A DNA stretch of 64,000 nucleotides from Sandarakinorhabdus glacialis (GCF_014643455.1 NZ_BMJM01000002.1:62406-126405); one strand, 5' to 3'. Shown: positions 9,015 to 17,963, counted from the stretch's first letter. Program-made: numbers and translations. The notes: generated by a model from the letters alone, not told the origin.

Positions 9015-9830
9015 ATGCGCGCTGTGATGATCTTGATTGCTGCGCTCTCCACAGCGCCCGTCGCCGCGCCCGCCGCCGCGCATGATTTCTGGATCCAGCC
9101 CGATCGCTTTTCGGCGAGCGTCGGGGAAGCGATGCCCTTTACCCTGCTTGTCGGCCACGGCACCGCCCGCCAGCGCTGGGGCGTGCCTAACGATCGCGTC
9201 GTGCGTTTCGCCGACATCACTGCCGCCGGCAGCACCGATCGCCGCGGTGTCCTCCACACCGAGACCGGCGACAACGACGGCAGCCTGCCGATGACAGCGC
9301 CGGGAACTCACATGATCGTCATGGAATCTGGCCCGGCGCTCAGTGAGCTGCCGGCGATACGCTTCAACGATTACCTCAAGGTCGAGGGGCTGGCTACCGC
9401 CATCGCCGAGCGCGCCCGCACCGGCAAGACCGGCGCCGCGGGGCGCGAATTCTACAGCCGCCGCGCCAAGACGCTGATCCAGGTCGGTGCCGGCACGACG
9501 GCCCAGGTTACGCGGCCGACGGGTCTCAAGCTTGAAATCGTGCCGCAAAGGAACCCCTATGACCTGAAGCCGGGCGAAGCGCTGCCCGTGACTATCCTAT
9601 ACGACGGGCGGCCGCTTTCGGGTGCGACGGTAAAGCTCAACAATCTCGATTTCGACGCCCGACCGATCGAGGAAAAGCTCAGCAACGCCGCGGGCCAGGC
9701 ATCCTTCCGCGTCCCGCTGCGCGGCCACTGGCAGCTCAACGTGATCTGGACGCGCCCTACATCGAACCCCAAGGCCGACTTTGAAACGGTCTTCTCGAGC
9801 CTCAGCTTCGGTTTCGACAAGCCGCGCTAG
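9015..9830 (+). CDS. DUF4198 family periplasmic protein of the nickel-type group
   Basis: A signal peptide (MRAVMILIAALSTAPVAAP) ends at AAA, and the mature protein begins HDFWIQPDRFSASVGE. The His-Asp-Phe-Trp start is the hallmark of DUF4198 proteins found with nickel and cobalt transporters. It may bind metal between the outer-membrane receptor and the permease. The product is 271 residues. The gene is divergent from the HupE-type permease, 75 bases away, and its last codons overlap the converging nikR stop by 4 bases. Confidence 0.8.
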   Translation: MRAVMILIAALSTAPVAAPAAAHDFWIQPDRFSASVGEAMPFTLLVGHGTARQRWGVPNDRVVRFADITAAGSTDRRGVLHTETGDNDGSLPMTAPGTHMIVMESGPALSELPAIRFNDYLKVEGLATAIAERARTGKTGAAGREFYSRRAKTLIQVGAGTTAQVTRPTGLKLEIVPQRNPYDLKPGEALPVTILYDGRPLSGATVKLNNLDFDARPIEEKLSNAAGQASFRVPLRGHWQLNVIWTRPTSNPKADFETVFSSLSFGFDKPR

Positions 9831-10300
9831 CCCCGGTGCGGCGTGGCATGTTCATGCCCGTGATGATGGTGCGAATGCGGCTCGTCGTGGGCGTCGTTAG
9901 GCGCCACGATCACCAGGTTCACCGCCCCGAAACGCACGCCGCGCTCGGCCGATATCGCATCCGCCAGCGCCCGTACCGGACCCGTCGGCCCCCTCAGGAT
10001 GATCGTTTCGAGCGATGAATCATGATCGAGGATGACATGCGTCGTCGCGACCACCAGGTCGTGATGCGCGTGCTGCAGCTCGAGCAGCCGCTGCGCCAGC
10101 GACCGCACCCGGTAGTCATAGACATACGACAGGTTCGCCACGCAATGCGTCCCCGCCTCGCTGTCGTGCCGCGCCGCGTCGACCGTCCGCCGAACGATGT
10201 CGCGCACCGCCTCCGACCGGCTGGCATAGCCGCGCTCCTGCTGCAGCGCGTCGAATGCCGCCGCCAGATTGTCGTCGAGCGGTATGGTCAGCCGCTGCAT
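9827..10300 (-). CDS. nikR: NikR-family nickel-responsive regulator with altered metal ligands
   Basis: The 157-residue protein has the NikR plan: a ribbon-helix-helix N-terminus (MQRLTIPLDDNL, GYASRSEAVRDIVR) and an ACT-like C-terminal domain with LSYVYDY and QHAHHD. In E. coli NikR the high-affinity nickel site uses His76, His87, His89 and Cys95. By alignment from memory these correspond here to His77, His88, Ile90 and Ser96 (THVILDHDSSLE), so two of four ligands are lost. A His-rich tail (HSHHHHGHEH) follows. A perfect NikR-type operator lies upstream, before the divergent TonB receptor. It probably represses that receptor and itself; the metal it senses is open. Confidence 0.85.
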   Translation of the reverse strand: MQRLTIPLDDNLAAAFDALQQERGYASRSEAVRDIVRRTVDAARHDSEAGTHCVANLSYVYDYRVRSLAQRLLELQHAHHDLVVATTHVILDHDSSLETIILRGPTGPVRALADAISAERGVRFGAVNLVIVAPNDAHDEPHSHHHHGHEHATPHRG

Positions 10301-10393
10301 GATGTCCCTCCGTTCGTGCCCATCATCGGCATTATCGACGCTTAGTCAAAGCCCCTGCATCCGCCGCCGCTGCCGGTCCGTAAGTGAATTGAC

Positions 10394-10421
10394 GTATGCA
10401 AAACATCTGAGGACTGCATAC
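10394..10421. promoter_or_regulatory. NikR-type operator, GTATGC-N16-GCATAC
   Basis: A perfect 6-base inverted repeat, extended to 7 by the flanking C and G, is separated by exactly 16 bases. E. coli NikR binds GTATGA-N16-TCATAC, so spacing and core agree. A TTGACG hexamer at 10389-10394 overlaps the left half and could be a -35 element. The site is 29 bases before the ATG of the TonB receptor and 93 bases from nikR. Confidence 0.8.
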
Positions 10422-10450
10422 GACTGGGGCGACGTTCAAGGGGCCTGCCA

Positions 10451-12499
10451 ATGTTCTCGAAACGCCATCACCGGTTATGCCGCACTCTCGTCCCGCTGCG
10501 GTTGTTCGGCGCCGCGACACCAGCATTTGCGGATGAAGCAGTCGCCGCCGATGACCCTCTGATCACCGTTTTCGGCCGCGCCGACAACCTTATCGGAATC
10601 GCCGCCGCTGCATCCGAAGGCCATGTCGGCCGCGCAGACATCGATACCCGCCCCATCCAGCGCGTCGGCGAGCTCCTCGAAGTCATCCCCGGGCTGATCG
10701 CCACCCAGCATTCGGGCGGCGGCAAGGCCAACCAGTATTTCCTGCGCGGTTTCAACCTCGACCATGGCACGGATTTCGCCGGCTTTTTCGACGGCGTGCC
10801 GCTCAACTATCGCAGCCACGGCCACGGCCAAGGCTATCTCGACCTCAATTTCATCATCCCCGAGACCATTGAATACATCGACTATTCCAAGGGCTCCTAC
10901 CGCGCCGACCTGGGCGATTTCGCCACCGCCGGCGCCGGCAAGTTCCGCACCTATGACACGCTGCCGACGACGGTCTCGATCGAGACGGGCAGCGGCACCT
11001 ATCTGCGCGGTGTCGCCGCGGGATCGACGAAAATCGGCGACGGCACTGCTCTGCTGGCGCTCGAAGCCCGTCACGACGATGGCCGCTACGACCTGACCGA
11101 CGACCTTAATCTGTTCAGCGGCTTCGGCAAATACACGGTGCCCTTGGGAGACGGCGTGCTGCGCACCAGCATCTCGGCCTATCATGTGAAATTCGCGTCA
11201 TCCGAGCAGGTCCCGCAGCGTGCCATCGACAGTGCCACCATCGGCCGCCTCGGCTTTCTCGACAGCGACCTTGGCGGCGAAACCACCCGCATCGGCGTCA
11301 TCTCGAACTGGACGCAGGATGGCGATACGCCGCTGACCGTCCTCGCCTACGCCCATTACTACAGGTTCAACCTGTTCTCGAACTTCACCTATTTGCTCGA
11401 TGAGCCCATCAACGGCGACGAATTCGAGCAAGCCGATCGCCGCACGGTCATCGGCGGCCGCGTCGACAAGCGCTTCAAGACCGGCCCGGTCGAATTCCTC
11501 ATCGGCACCGAAGGCCGCTACGACTTCATCCCGGAGGTCGGCCTGTACCGCACCGCCGCGCGCCAGCGACTTTCGACCGTCCGCGAGGATGACGTCAAGC
11601 AAGGCTCGGCGGCGCTGTTCGCCGAAGCCACGCTGCGCCCCGCCGAGAATTTGCGCGTCATACTCGGCGCGCGCGGCGACCTGTACCGGTTCAATGTCCG
11701 CTCCGATCTCGCCGTCAATTCGGGCTCCGACACCGCCGCGATCTTCAGCCCGAAGGCGACGATCGCCTGGACCCCCGTGGAACAGGTCGAACTCTACGCC
11801 AACTACGGCCGCGGTTTCCATTCCAACGACGCCCGCGGCACCGCCATCAACATCGACCCGAACAGCGGCGACGCCGCCGAGCGCGTCGTCCCGCTGGTCG
11901 CCGCCACCGGCTACGAGGTCGGCGCCCGCCTCAGGCCTGTCTCCGGCATGTCGATCACCGCCACCGCCTGGCGGCTCAACCTCGAATCGGAGCTATTATT
12001 CGTCGGCGACGGCGGCACCACCGAGCCGCAAGGCCCGTCGAACCGCCACGGTGTCGAACTGGCCGCCTTCTACCAGCCGGCGCCGTGGCTGACTCTCGAC
12101 GCCGAATATACCTGGTCGCAAGGCCGGCTGACCGACTTGCCGCGCGGTGCCGACCGCATCCCCGGCGCCATCGAGCGCGTCATCGCCGGCGGCATCGTCG
12201 TCCAGTCGGGCGGCTTCACCGGCTCGCTGCGGCTCCGCCATTTCGGCAGCGTCGCGCTGATCGTGGACAACAGCGTCCGCTCGCGCCCGACCTCCGTCGT
12301 CAACAGCCGGCTGGCCTATCGCTTCGGCCGCTACGAGATCGCCGCAACCATCCTCAACCTGCTCCAGTCGAGGGACGCCGAGATCAACTATTTCTACGCC
12401 TCGCGCCTGCCCGGCGAGCCCGACAGCGGCATCGAGGACATTCACCTCAAGCCGGTCGAGCCCCGCCAGCTACGCATCGCCGGAACGATGCGCTTCTGA
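10451..12499 (+). CDS. TonB-dependent outer-membrane receptor, candidate nickel/metal-complex importer
   Basis: A signal peptide to about residue 27 (ATPAFA) is followed by a plug domain with VGELLEVIPGLIATQHSG and YFLRGFNLDHGTDFAGFFDG. A 22-strand-type barrel with alternating hydrophobic strands ends in MRF, the aromatic C-terminus of outer-membrane proteins. At 682 residues it is normal for the family. It imports a substrate driven by TonB-ExbBD, whose genes are not in this window. The NikR-type operator and the HupE-type permease argue for nickel or a nickel chelate, but substrate residues cannot be read. Confidence 0.88.
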   Translation: MFSKRHHRLCRTLVPLRLFGAATPAFADEAVAADDPLITVFGRADNLIGIAAAASEGHVGRADIDTRPIQRVGELLEVIPGLIATQHSGGGKANQYFLRGFNLDHGTDFAGFFDGVPLNYRSHGHGQGYLDLNFIIPETIEYIDYSKGSYRADLGDFATAGAGKFRTYDTLPTTVSIETGSGTYLRGVAAGSTKIGDGTALLALEARHDDGRYDLTDDLNLFSGFGKYTVPLGDGVLRTSISAYHVKFASSEQVPQRAIDSATIGRLGFLDSDLGGETTRIGVISNWTQDGDTPLTVLAYAHYYRFNLFSNFTYLLDEPINGDEFEQADRRTVIGGRVDKRFKTGPVEFLIGTEGRYDFIPEVGLYRTAARQRLSTVREDDVKQGSAALFAEATLRPAENLRVILGARGDLYRFNVRSDLAVNSGSDTAAIFSPKATIAWTPVEQVELYANYGRGFHSNDARGTAINIDPNSGDAAERVVPLVAATGYEVGARLRPVSGMSITATAWRLNLESELLFVGDGGTTEPQGPSNRHGVELAAFYQPAPWLTLDAEYTWSQGRLTDLPRGADRIPGAIERVIAGGIVVQSGGFTGSLRLRHFGSVALIVDNSVRSRPTSVVNSRLAYRFGRYEIAATILNLLQSRDAEINYFYASRLPGEPDSGIEDIHLKPVEPRQLRIAGTMRF

Positions 12500-13258
12500 T
12501 CAGGCGGGTTTTCGAAACCGCATCACGAAGCGGTCCGTCTTGCCCTTCAGCGCCGGGTCGAACACCGTTTTGGAATGGTCGTCGCCGGCTACCTTGAGCA
12601 GGTCGCTCTCGGCCTCGAGCTTGAACCCGGCGCGCGCAAAGTCGGCCTTGACCACCGCCGGATCGATCCGGTGCAGCTTGTCGACGACGGCGCGAGTATC
12701 GCCGCCGGGGCTTGCCGCATGGTCGACGACGCCGACGATACCGCCGGGCTTGGTTGCCGTGTAGAGCCGCTTCAGGAACGCCGCGGGATCCATTCTGGGA
12801 AATCTATACTTGTCGCTCGCCCAATAAAGGTCGTGATAAACCAGGTGCATGAGCGTAAAATCCACGCTGTTGGGCGGCGGCGCGAAATCGCCCGGCATCG
12901 CCTCCACCAGCTTCACATTGGGCACGCGCCCGGTCAGCGCGGCAAATTCGGCGCGCGATTTAGCGTCGGCGAACACCACCGGCTCGAGCGCCGCAACAGT
13001 CCCCTTGCTGCCGATCGCATTGCCGATGATCTCGGCATAATAGCCGCTGCCGGTCATCACATCGAGCACCCGGTCGCCGCGCTTCAGCCCGAGAAACTTG
13101 AGCACCTCGACCGGCTTGCGGCTGTCATCGAGCGCGCTGGCACTCGCCGGCCGGTCGGTCATCGCCACTGCCGTCACGATGCCCGGCGGCGATCCCGCCG
13201 GCGGCTCGGCAGACGCTGCCGAACCCAGCAAAAATGCCGCGATAACAAGGATGCGCAT
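12500..13258 (-). CDS. Secreted SAM-methyltransferase-like protein
   Basis: An N-terminal signal peptide (MRILVIAAFLLGSAASA) precedes a class I methyltransferase fold: KRGDRVLDVMTGSGYYAEI is the SAM-binding motif I, and the later segments VDFTLMHLVYHDLYW and KPGGIVGVVDH match motifs II and III. The product is 252 residues. A periplasmic methyltransferase is unusual because SAM is cytosolic, yet this family with a leader is widespread in proteobacteria. Its real activity is unknown. It converges with the TonB receptor gene with no gap and lies 50 bases downstream of virB11 on the same strand. Confidence 0.75.
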   Translation of the reverse strand: MRILVIAAFLLGSAASAEPPAGSPPGIVTAVAMTDRPASASALDDSRKPVEVLKFLGLKRGDRVLDVMTGSGYYAEIIGNAIGSKGTVAALEPVVFADAKSRAEFAALTGRVPNVKLVEAMPGDFAPPPNSVDFTLMHLVYHDLYWASDKYRFPRMDPAAFLKRLYTATKPGGIVGVVDHAASPGGDTRAVVDKLHRIDPAVVKADFARAGFKLEAESDLLKVAGDDHSKTVFDPALKGKTDRFVMRFRKPA

Positions 13259-13308
13259 AAGATCGTCCCCTCCAATTTTCTGCAATTTTAACAGTACGCC
13301 GGCAAAAC

Positions 13309-14307
13309 TCAAACCTGCCGGTCCGCCCCGACAAACTCGACGGTCGTCACAAGCCGCGTCCCGCCATCGCGTCCGAGCTGGACGAATACGTCGACGGTAT
13401 TGCGCACATAATCGACAAGTTCGGCGCGGCGCAGTTCGGTACCGCCCATCATCGCCATCAGCGCCAGCTGCTCGATCGCCCCCTGCGGCGAACTGGCATG
13501 AACCGTCGTTACCGACCCCGGATGCCCGGTGCCGACGGCGCGCAGCCAACTCAGTGCTTCGGGGCCGCGGACTTCGCCCATGATGATCCGGTCTGGGCGC
13601 AGGCGCAGCGACGCCTCGAGCAGGTCGGCGGTCGTCACTGCTGCCTCGCCCAGGCGCCCGCGTACCGCCACCAGCCCGACGGCGTTGGCGTGGTGTAGCT
13701 GAATTTCGGGCGTATCCTCGATCAGCACCAGGCGTTCGCCGGCGGGTGCCTCGCGCAGCAAGGCATTAAGAAACGTCGTCTTGCCGGTGCCGGTGGCGCC
13801 GGCGACGACAATGGTCTTGCGGGCGCGCACGGCGGCCTGGAGGAACCCCAGGGTATCGCCGGTGGCGAGCTGTGCCGCCAGTTCGCGGTCGATCGCGGCG
13901 CGCGACAATGCTGCCTCGCCGACGCGCGCGAACGCGCCGGCATCGCCATAATCGGAGAGCCGCAAATCCGGCACATTATGCTTGCGTATCGCGGCGATGA
14001 CGTTGCCGCGGGTGGCGGGCGGCGCGCAGATCTGCACCCGCGCGCCATCGGGCAGGGTCGCCGCCAGCAGCGGATGCTCGCGGCTGATGCCCTGGTCGGC
14101 GGCGGCGGCGACCTGCCGGGCCAAGCGCCACAATGCCGCATCGGTCAGGTCGGGAACGTCGTGGCGCTCGGTGGCACCGCCGGTTTCGATCCACACTTCG
14201 CCAGGGCGGTTGACGAGCAAGTCAGTGACGTCGTCGCGCGCCAGGAACGGGGCCAGCGGCGCGAGGAACGCATCGAGATAGACGCGGGCGGCGGGGCTTG
14301 CGTTCAC
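13309..14307 (-). CDS. virB11: VirB11-type secretion ATPase
   Basis: This 332-residue hexameric ATPase powers type IV secretion at the inner membrane. The N-terminal domain contains VTDLLVNRPGEVWIETGG. The Walker A motif GATGTGKTT is at 170-178, an Asp box in LVLIEDTPEIQL, and the Walker B/His-box region in RIIMGEVRGPEALSWLRA and GHPGSVTTVHA. The start overlaps the virB10 stop by 4 bases, so it is the last gene of the tight virB unit. It differs from PilT/PilB proteins by the VirB11 N-terminal domain. Confidence 0.92.
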   Translation of the reverse strand: MNASPAARVYLDAFLAPLAPFLARDDVTDLLVNRPGEVWIETGGATERHDVPDLTDAALWRLARQVAAAADQGISREHPLLAATLPDGARVQICAPPATRGNVIAAIRKHNVPDLRLSDYGDAGAFARVGEAALSRAAIDRELAAQLATGDTLGFLQAAVRARKTIVVAGATGTGKTTFLNALLREAPAGERLVLIEDTPEIQLHHANAVGLVAVRGRLGEAAVTTADLLEASLRLRPDRIIMGEVRGPEALSWLRAVGTGHPGSVTTVHASSPQGAIEQLALMAMMGGTELRRAELVDYVRNTVDVFVQLGRDGGTRLVTTVEFVGADRQV

Positions 14308-15431
14308 CGGGACGCGACCGGGCCGACGCTGGTGAAATCCAGGTCCTGCGCGACGAAAATTCGCACCAGTGCGCCCTGCTTGGTGGTGATCGTCGGCGGG
14401 ATATCGAGGTCGGCGGCGGCTTGTTGCGCCAGCGCCGAGGCCTCGCCCGCCGTCCCAACGACCACCGTGCCGCCGCCGCCGCTGACCGACGCCGCGGCGA
14501 TGTTGAGCCCGCCGGTCAGCACTGACAACAGGATCGCGCCGCCATAGCGCTGGAGGAAATGCCGGTTGACCTTGCCCGCGACGCCGCCGCGCCCGATCTC
14601 GTCGATTGCCGGCGAGGACAGCGTCACCGTCACGCCGTCAGGGCGGATCAGCCGCGTCCAGATGATGAATACCCGCGACGCGCCGCGGGCGACGCCCGAC
14701 TGGTACTGGCCGATGATCCGGCTTCCGGCGGGGATCAGCACCGCCGAGCCGTCGAAGCTGAGCACGTCGCGCTGGACGATGGCGCGCGCGAACCCCGGCA
14801 GGTCCGAGTTGAGCGCAGTTTCCATCACCGCGCCGATGATCGCGCCCTGCGGCACCAGCCGGTCGAGCCCGGTCATCCGCTGTGCCTGCGAAACCTCCAC
14901 GCGCTCGGCGCCGATGCGCGCCGAAAACCGCTCGGCATTGTTGAGCGCCGCGTTCGCCGCAGGAGGCGGTGCAACCCCGCCCGGCAGGTCCGGCAACGGC
15001 GCCGCAGCAGCCGAGGCGCTGGACTGCGCGAGATCGACGATCAGGGCAGGGGCTCGCAACCGGGCCTCGGCCCGCTCGCGCGCGCCATTGTCGACGAACA
15101 CCGGCGGCCGCGAAATCGGCGCCGCAATATACGGCGCGGCCGGTGCCGGCTGAAACGGCGGCTGCACATAGGCGACCGGCGGCGAACCCGCGGGCGGCAA
15201 CGGCAACGGCTGCACCGCCGTAACCCCGCCCGCCCCGACTGGTGGCAGCGCCGCCGCCAGCGCAACCTGGTCGGCGCGCGCCTCGGACAACCACAGGAAC
15301 ACCCCGGCACCGCCGACGAGCATCAGCGCGCCGACACCGAGCTTGGACAGCGGTTTGGGAGCCCGCGCGATCGACGGTCGCTTGACCGGGACTGGCGTTT
15401 CCGTGGTCATCGCGGCGCCGTCGCGGGTCAT
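14304..15431 (-). CDS. virB10: VirB10-type inner-to-outer membrane channel protein
   Basis: The protein has the VirB10 plan: a short cytoplasmic tail, one membrane helix (GVGALMLVGGAGVFLWL), a Pro-rich periplasmic stretch, and the C-terminal core with IIGAVMETALNSDLPGFA, VLIPAGSRIIGQYQSG and GGAILLSVLTGG, where the outer-membrane helix forms. It spans both membranes and senses ATP use by the motor. The start is GTC-adjacent ATG 15431, or ATG 15410 (MTTETPVP), and it overlaps virB9 by 4 bases. The product is 375 residues. Confidence 0.92.
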   Translation of the reverse strand: MTRDGAAMTTETPVPVKRPSIARAPKPLSKLGVGALMLVGGAGVFLWLSEARADQVALAAALPPVGAGGVTAVQPLPLPPAGSPPVAYVQPPFQPAPAAPYIAAPISRPPVFVDNGARERAEARLRAPALIVDLAQSSASAAAAPLPDLPGGVAPPPAANAALNNAERFSARIGAERVEVSQAQRMTGLDRLVPQGAIIGAVMETALNSDLPGFARAIVQRDVLSFDGSAVLIPAGSRIIGQYQSGVARGASRVFIIWTRLIRPDGVTVTLSSPAIDEIGRGGVAGKVNRHFLQRYGGAILLSVLTGGLNIAAASVSGGGGTVVVGTAGEASALAQQAAADLDIPPTITTKQGALVRIFVAQDLDFTSVGPVASR

Positions 15432-16135
15432 AGTGGGGCCGTCGCGGCGACGCTGATCGTCGCCATCTGCTTGCCGCTGCGCAAGGTGAAACGCGGCGCC
15501 GTCTGCTGGACGACCGTCACCCGTCCGCGCGTCGCCGTATTGACCAGGCTCTCGTCCTTGCCCGGCCCGCCGGCAAAGATCGCCGGCACCGGCACGCTGT
15601 CCGGAAACTCGAAAAACGTCATCTGGCCATCGTCCCAGACCCGCGCCGGCAGCAAATTCGCCGCGCCCTTGCGCTCATAGGCATAGTTCAGCACCCGCGG
15701 CGGCGGCAGCGGCGCTTCCTCGATCGCTGCGACGATGGGCTGCGGATAGGCAAAGCGAACCACCCACGGCGTCGTCGTCTTGCGCGCGCCCACATCGAGC
15801 GAGAACACATAGCGCCGCCGGTCGGTGATCACCGTCATGTTGGTCGCCGCATTCCTGGCCAGCGGTTTCAGGAAGATGTTCCGCGCGCGCTTGCTCGGCG
15901 TCACCTGCCACGCCAGCGCATCGCCGATCGACACCGTCTCGATCCGTTCATCGGGTCCGAATTCGAGCATGATTTGCCAGCCCATCGCACCAACGAGCTG
16001 CACGACCTGGTCGTCGTCATGGAGGATCGTCTGGATATGCGCGTCGCGATACCCCGGCACCGGCGGCGCGGCCGCGGTCAGCAGAAACAGCGCGGCCGGG
16101 AACAGCGCGGCCTGAAACAACACACGGGCGATCAT
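15428..16135 (-). CDS. virB9: VirB9-type outer-membrane core protein
   Basis: A signal peptide (MIARVLFQAALFPAALFLLT) precedes a VirB9/CagX domain. Visible features are IQTILHDDDQVVQLVGAMGW, IEFGPDE-like ILEFGPDERIETVSIGD, the NIFLKPL segment, and a C-terminal VNTATRGRVTVVQQTAPRF. In canonical systems VirB9 forms the outer-membrane ring with VirB7 and VirB10, bound to VirB7 through a disulphide. No canonical virB7 is seen here. The product is 235 residues and its gene overlaps virB8 and virB10 by 4 bases each. Confidence 0.9.
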   Translation of the reverse strand: MIARVLFQAALFPAALFLLTAAAPPVPGYRDAHIQTILHDDDQVVQLVGAMGWQIMLEFGPDERIETVSIGDALAWQVTPSKRARNIFLKPLARNAATNMTVITDRRRYVFSLDVGARKTTTPWVVRFAYPQPIVAAIEEAPLPPPRVLNYAYERKGAANLLPARVWDDGQMTFFEFPDSVPVPAIFAGGPGKDESLVNTATRGRVTVVQQTAPRFTLRSGKQMATISVAATAPL

Positions 16136-16803
16136 CGCGGCAGTCCCTCGGTATCGCGGCGATAACGCGTCACCTGAAATCCCAGTGGATTGTCGAACCG
16201 ATCCTCCATCCGCAGCGGCGCATTGGCGAAGCCGAAACTGATGGCCGCGACATGCGATTGCAGGCCGGGCATGCCGCCATCCAGCCCCGACCGCCGCGTG
16301 TCGAAACGCACCATCGCCGTCCCTGGCGCGATCAGCGACACGCTCTTGATATCGACCGCAACGGTATCGCCGCGACCCAGCGTTCGCAGCGGGCTCGCCG
16401 GATTCGCCGCCGCCATCGCCGCCACATAAGTCCGCGCGACCGGCGGCGCCGACAGCCGCTGCACCTGCGCATATTGCACCCGCAAATCGGTCTCGTCGAA
16501 GGTCTCGCGCGCCCGCACATACCCTGCCAATTGCGCCTGGATGACGGCTTCGTTCTGCGTCAGCCGGCCCTCCTGCAGCGTCGTCGCGATCTGCACCGCG
16601 CCCGACTGCCGATCGACGGTGACGACATAAGGCACGGTGGTTTTCAGCGGCAACAGCACCGCCAGCGCGATCGCCAGCACGGCCGCGACGCCGCCCGCAC
16701 TGCCGGCAACGATCCACGCCAGCTTTGTCTGCCGTGCCGCCGCCGCGACCCGGTCATCGGCCCAGGTCCGCGCCGCCGCATAATAAGTGTCGCGCTCGCT
16801 CAC
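16132..16803 (-). CDS. virB8: VirB8-type inner-membrane assembly factor
   Basis: One N-terminal helix (LAWIVAGSAGGVAAVLAIALA) anchors a periplasmic domain with PYVVTVDRQSGAVQIA, NEAVIQAQLAGYVRARETFD and FQVTRYRRDTEG. This matches VirB8/TrbF, a dimeric scaffold that links VirB9, VirB10 and pilus parts. At 223 residues it is of usual length. The gene overlaps virB6 and virB9 by 4 bases each. TrbF is the closest alternative name. Confidence 0.9.
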   Translation of the reverse strand: MSERDTYYAAARTWADDRVAAAARQTKLAWIVAGSAGGVAAVLAIALAVLLPLKTTVPYVVTVDRQSGAVQIATTLQEGRLTQNEAVIQAQLAGYVRARETFDETDLRVQYAQVQRLSAPPVARTYVAAMAAANPASPLRTLGRGDTVAVDIKSVSLIAPGTAMVRFDTRRSGLDGGMPGLQSHVAAISFGFANAPLRMEDRFDNPLGFQVTRYRRDTEGLPR

Positions 16804-17963
16804 TGGTCACGCCTTTGCGCGGCACGCGTCCGGCGCGGCGCACGGCTGAGGGCAGGGCGGGTCCCCGCCTGCATCGGCATGATCACCGGCCCAGAGGCAA
16901 TCCCTGTCCGCGACGATCGTTCGAGCGATTGCACCAGCGCCGTCGCCATCGGTCGCGACCCGCCACTCCGCCCGGCTGCCTCGCGCCGCGTCGCCGCCGC
17001 CAGTGCCTCGGCAACGGCGCGCGGAGCGGCAGGCGCCGCTATACTGGTGCTCGATTGGTTGTTCGTCATCGTTGCAGATACGTCCGACACCGGCGAAACG
17101 CTGCGCCGCGGCAAGCGAATTCCGCCGGCAATCCGGCTTCCCGCCGCCGCACCGGCCAGCATCGCCGCCGCAAACACCAGCGCCACCAGCCCAATCGGCG
17201 TCACCGAGGCCGCTGCATAAACGCCCGCCGCCTGCTCGGCGAGCAATCGCGCCACCAGCGGCAGCAGGATCGCCGTCTCGATCGTTACCAGCGTCAACAC
17301 GAACAGCGGCACCAGCGCGGCGGCGACCATGGCGCGCAGCCATCCCTCCGCCATGCCGCGCGTCGCATCGAACAGCAGGAACCCCGCCATCAACGGCGCG
17401 ATCGCCAGCATGATCGCCAGCACCAGACGTGCCGTTACCAGCAGGCCGACCGTCGACAGCGTCAGCACGAACGCCGAAACCGTCAACGTCATCGACGACG
17501 CCGCCGGGCCGCCAACCAGCGGCGACGCGATCCCGGCGCGGGTGCGAAACCCGACGCTCGCCGCCTCGATCCGGTCGAGCACCGCCTGCACCCCGAGCAG
17601 CGGATCGATCGTCGCCGCCCCGATGAGCAACTCGCCGGCAATCCGCGTCGGCGCCCGAGCCAGCGTGTCGTAAGCGAGCGTCTGCCACGTCGCCCATGAC
17701 GTCGCGATCGCCAGCACGATGCCGATCCGCACCACCAGCCCGATCGAATCCGACAAGACGCCGCGCCCAAGCAGCAACCGATAACCGAATATCGCCACGG
17801 CAATCACCAGCAGTCCCGACAGCGCCGCCGACGCAGGGCCACCGGGCGCCGCGAGCGCTGCGTAACCGCGCTCGACGAGCCCGAACGCCTGGCAATCAGT
17901 ATCCGCAAGCAGGCGCGCTGCCAGCCCAGGCACTGCCGGCGGGGTGCAAAAAAGCGGGTTCAT
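16800..17963 (-). CDS. virB6: VirB6/TrbL-type polytopic inner-membrane channel protein
   Basis: At least six hydrophobic helices are visible, including LSGLLVIAVAIFGYRLLLG, LTVSAFVLTLSTVGLLV and LALIMLAIAP-like VLAIMLAIAPLMAGFLLF. This is the VirB6/TrbL pattern, a channel subunit of the inner-membrane complex. The C-terminal tail after about residue 290 is basic and Ala/Arg-rich, ending RRTRAAQRRDQ, and is probably cytoplasmic. ATG 17963 overlaps the virB4 stop (ATGA). The product is 387 residues. Confidence 0.85.
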   Translation of the reverse strand: MNPLFCTPPAVPGLAARLLADTDCQAFGLVERGYAALAAPGGPASAALSGLLVIAVAIFGYRLLLGRGVLSDSIGLVVRIGIVLAIATSWATWQTLAYDTLARAPTRIAGELLIGAATIDPLLGVQAVLDRIEAASVGFRTRAGIASPLVGGPAASSMTLTVSAFVLTLSTVGLLVTARLVLAIMLAIAPLMAGFLLFDATRGMAEGWLRAMVAAALVPLFVLTLVTIETAILLPLVARLLAEQAAGVYAAASVTPIGLVALVFAAAMLAGAAAGSRIAGGIRLPRRSVSPVSDVSATMTNNQSSTSIAAPAAPRAVAEALAAATRREAAGRSGGSRPMATALVQSLERSSRTGIASGPVIMPMQAGTRPALSRAPRRTRAAQRRDQ

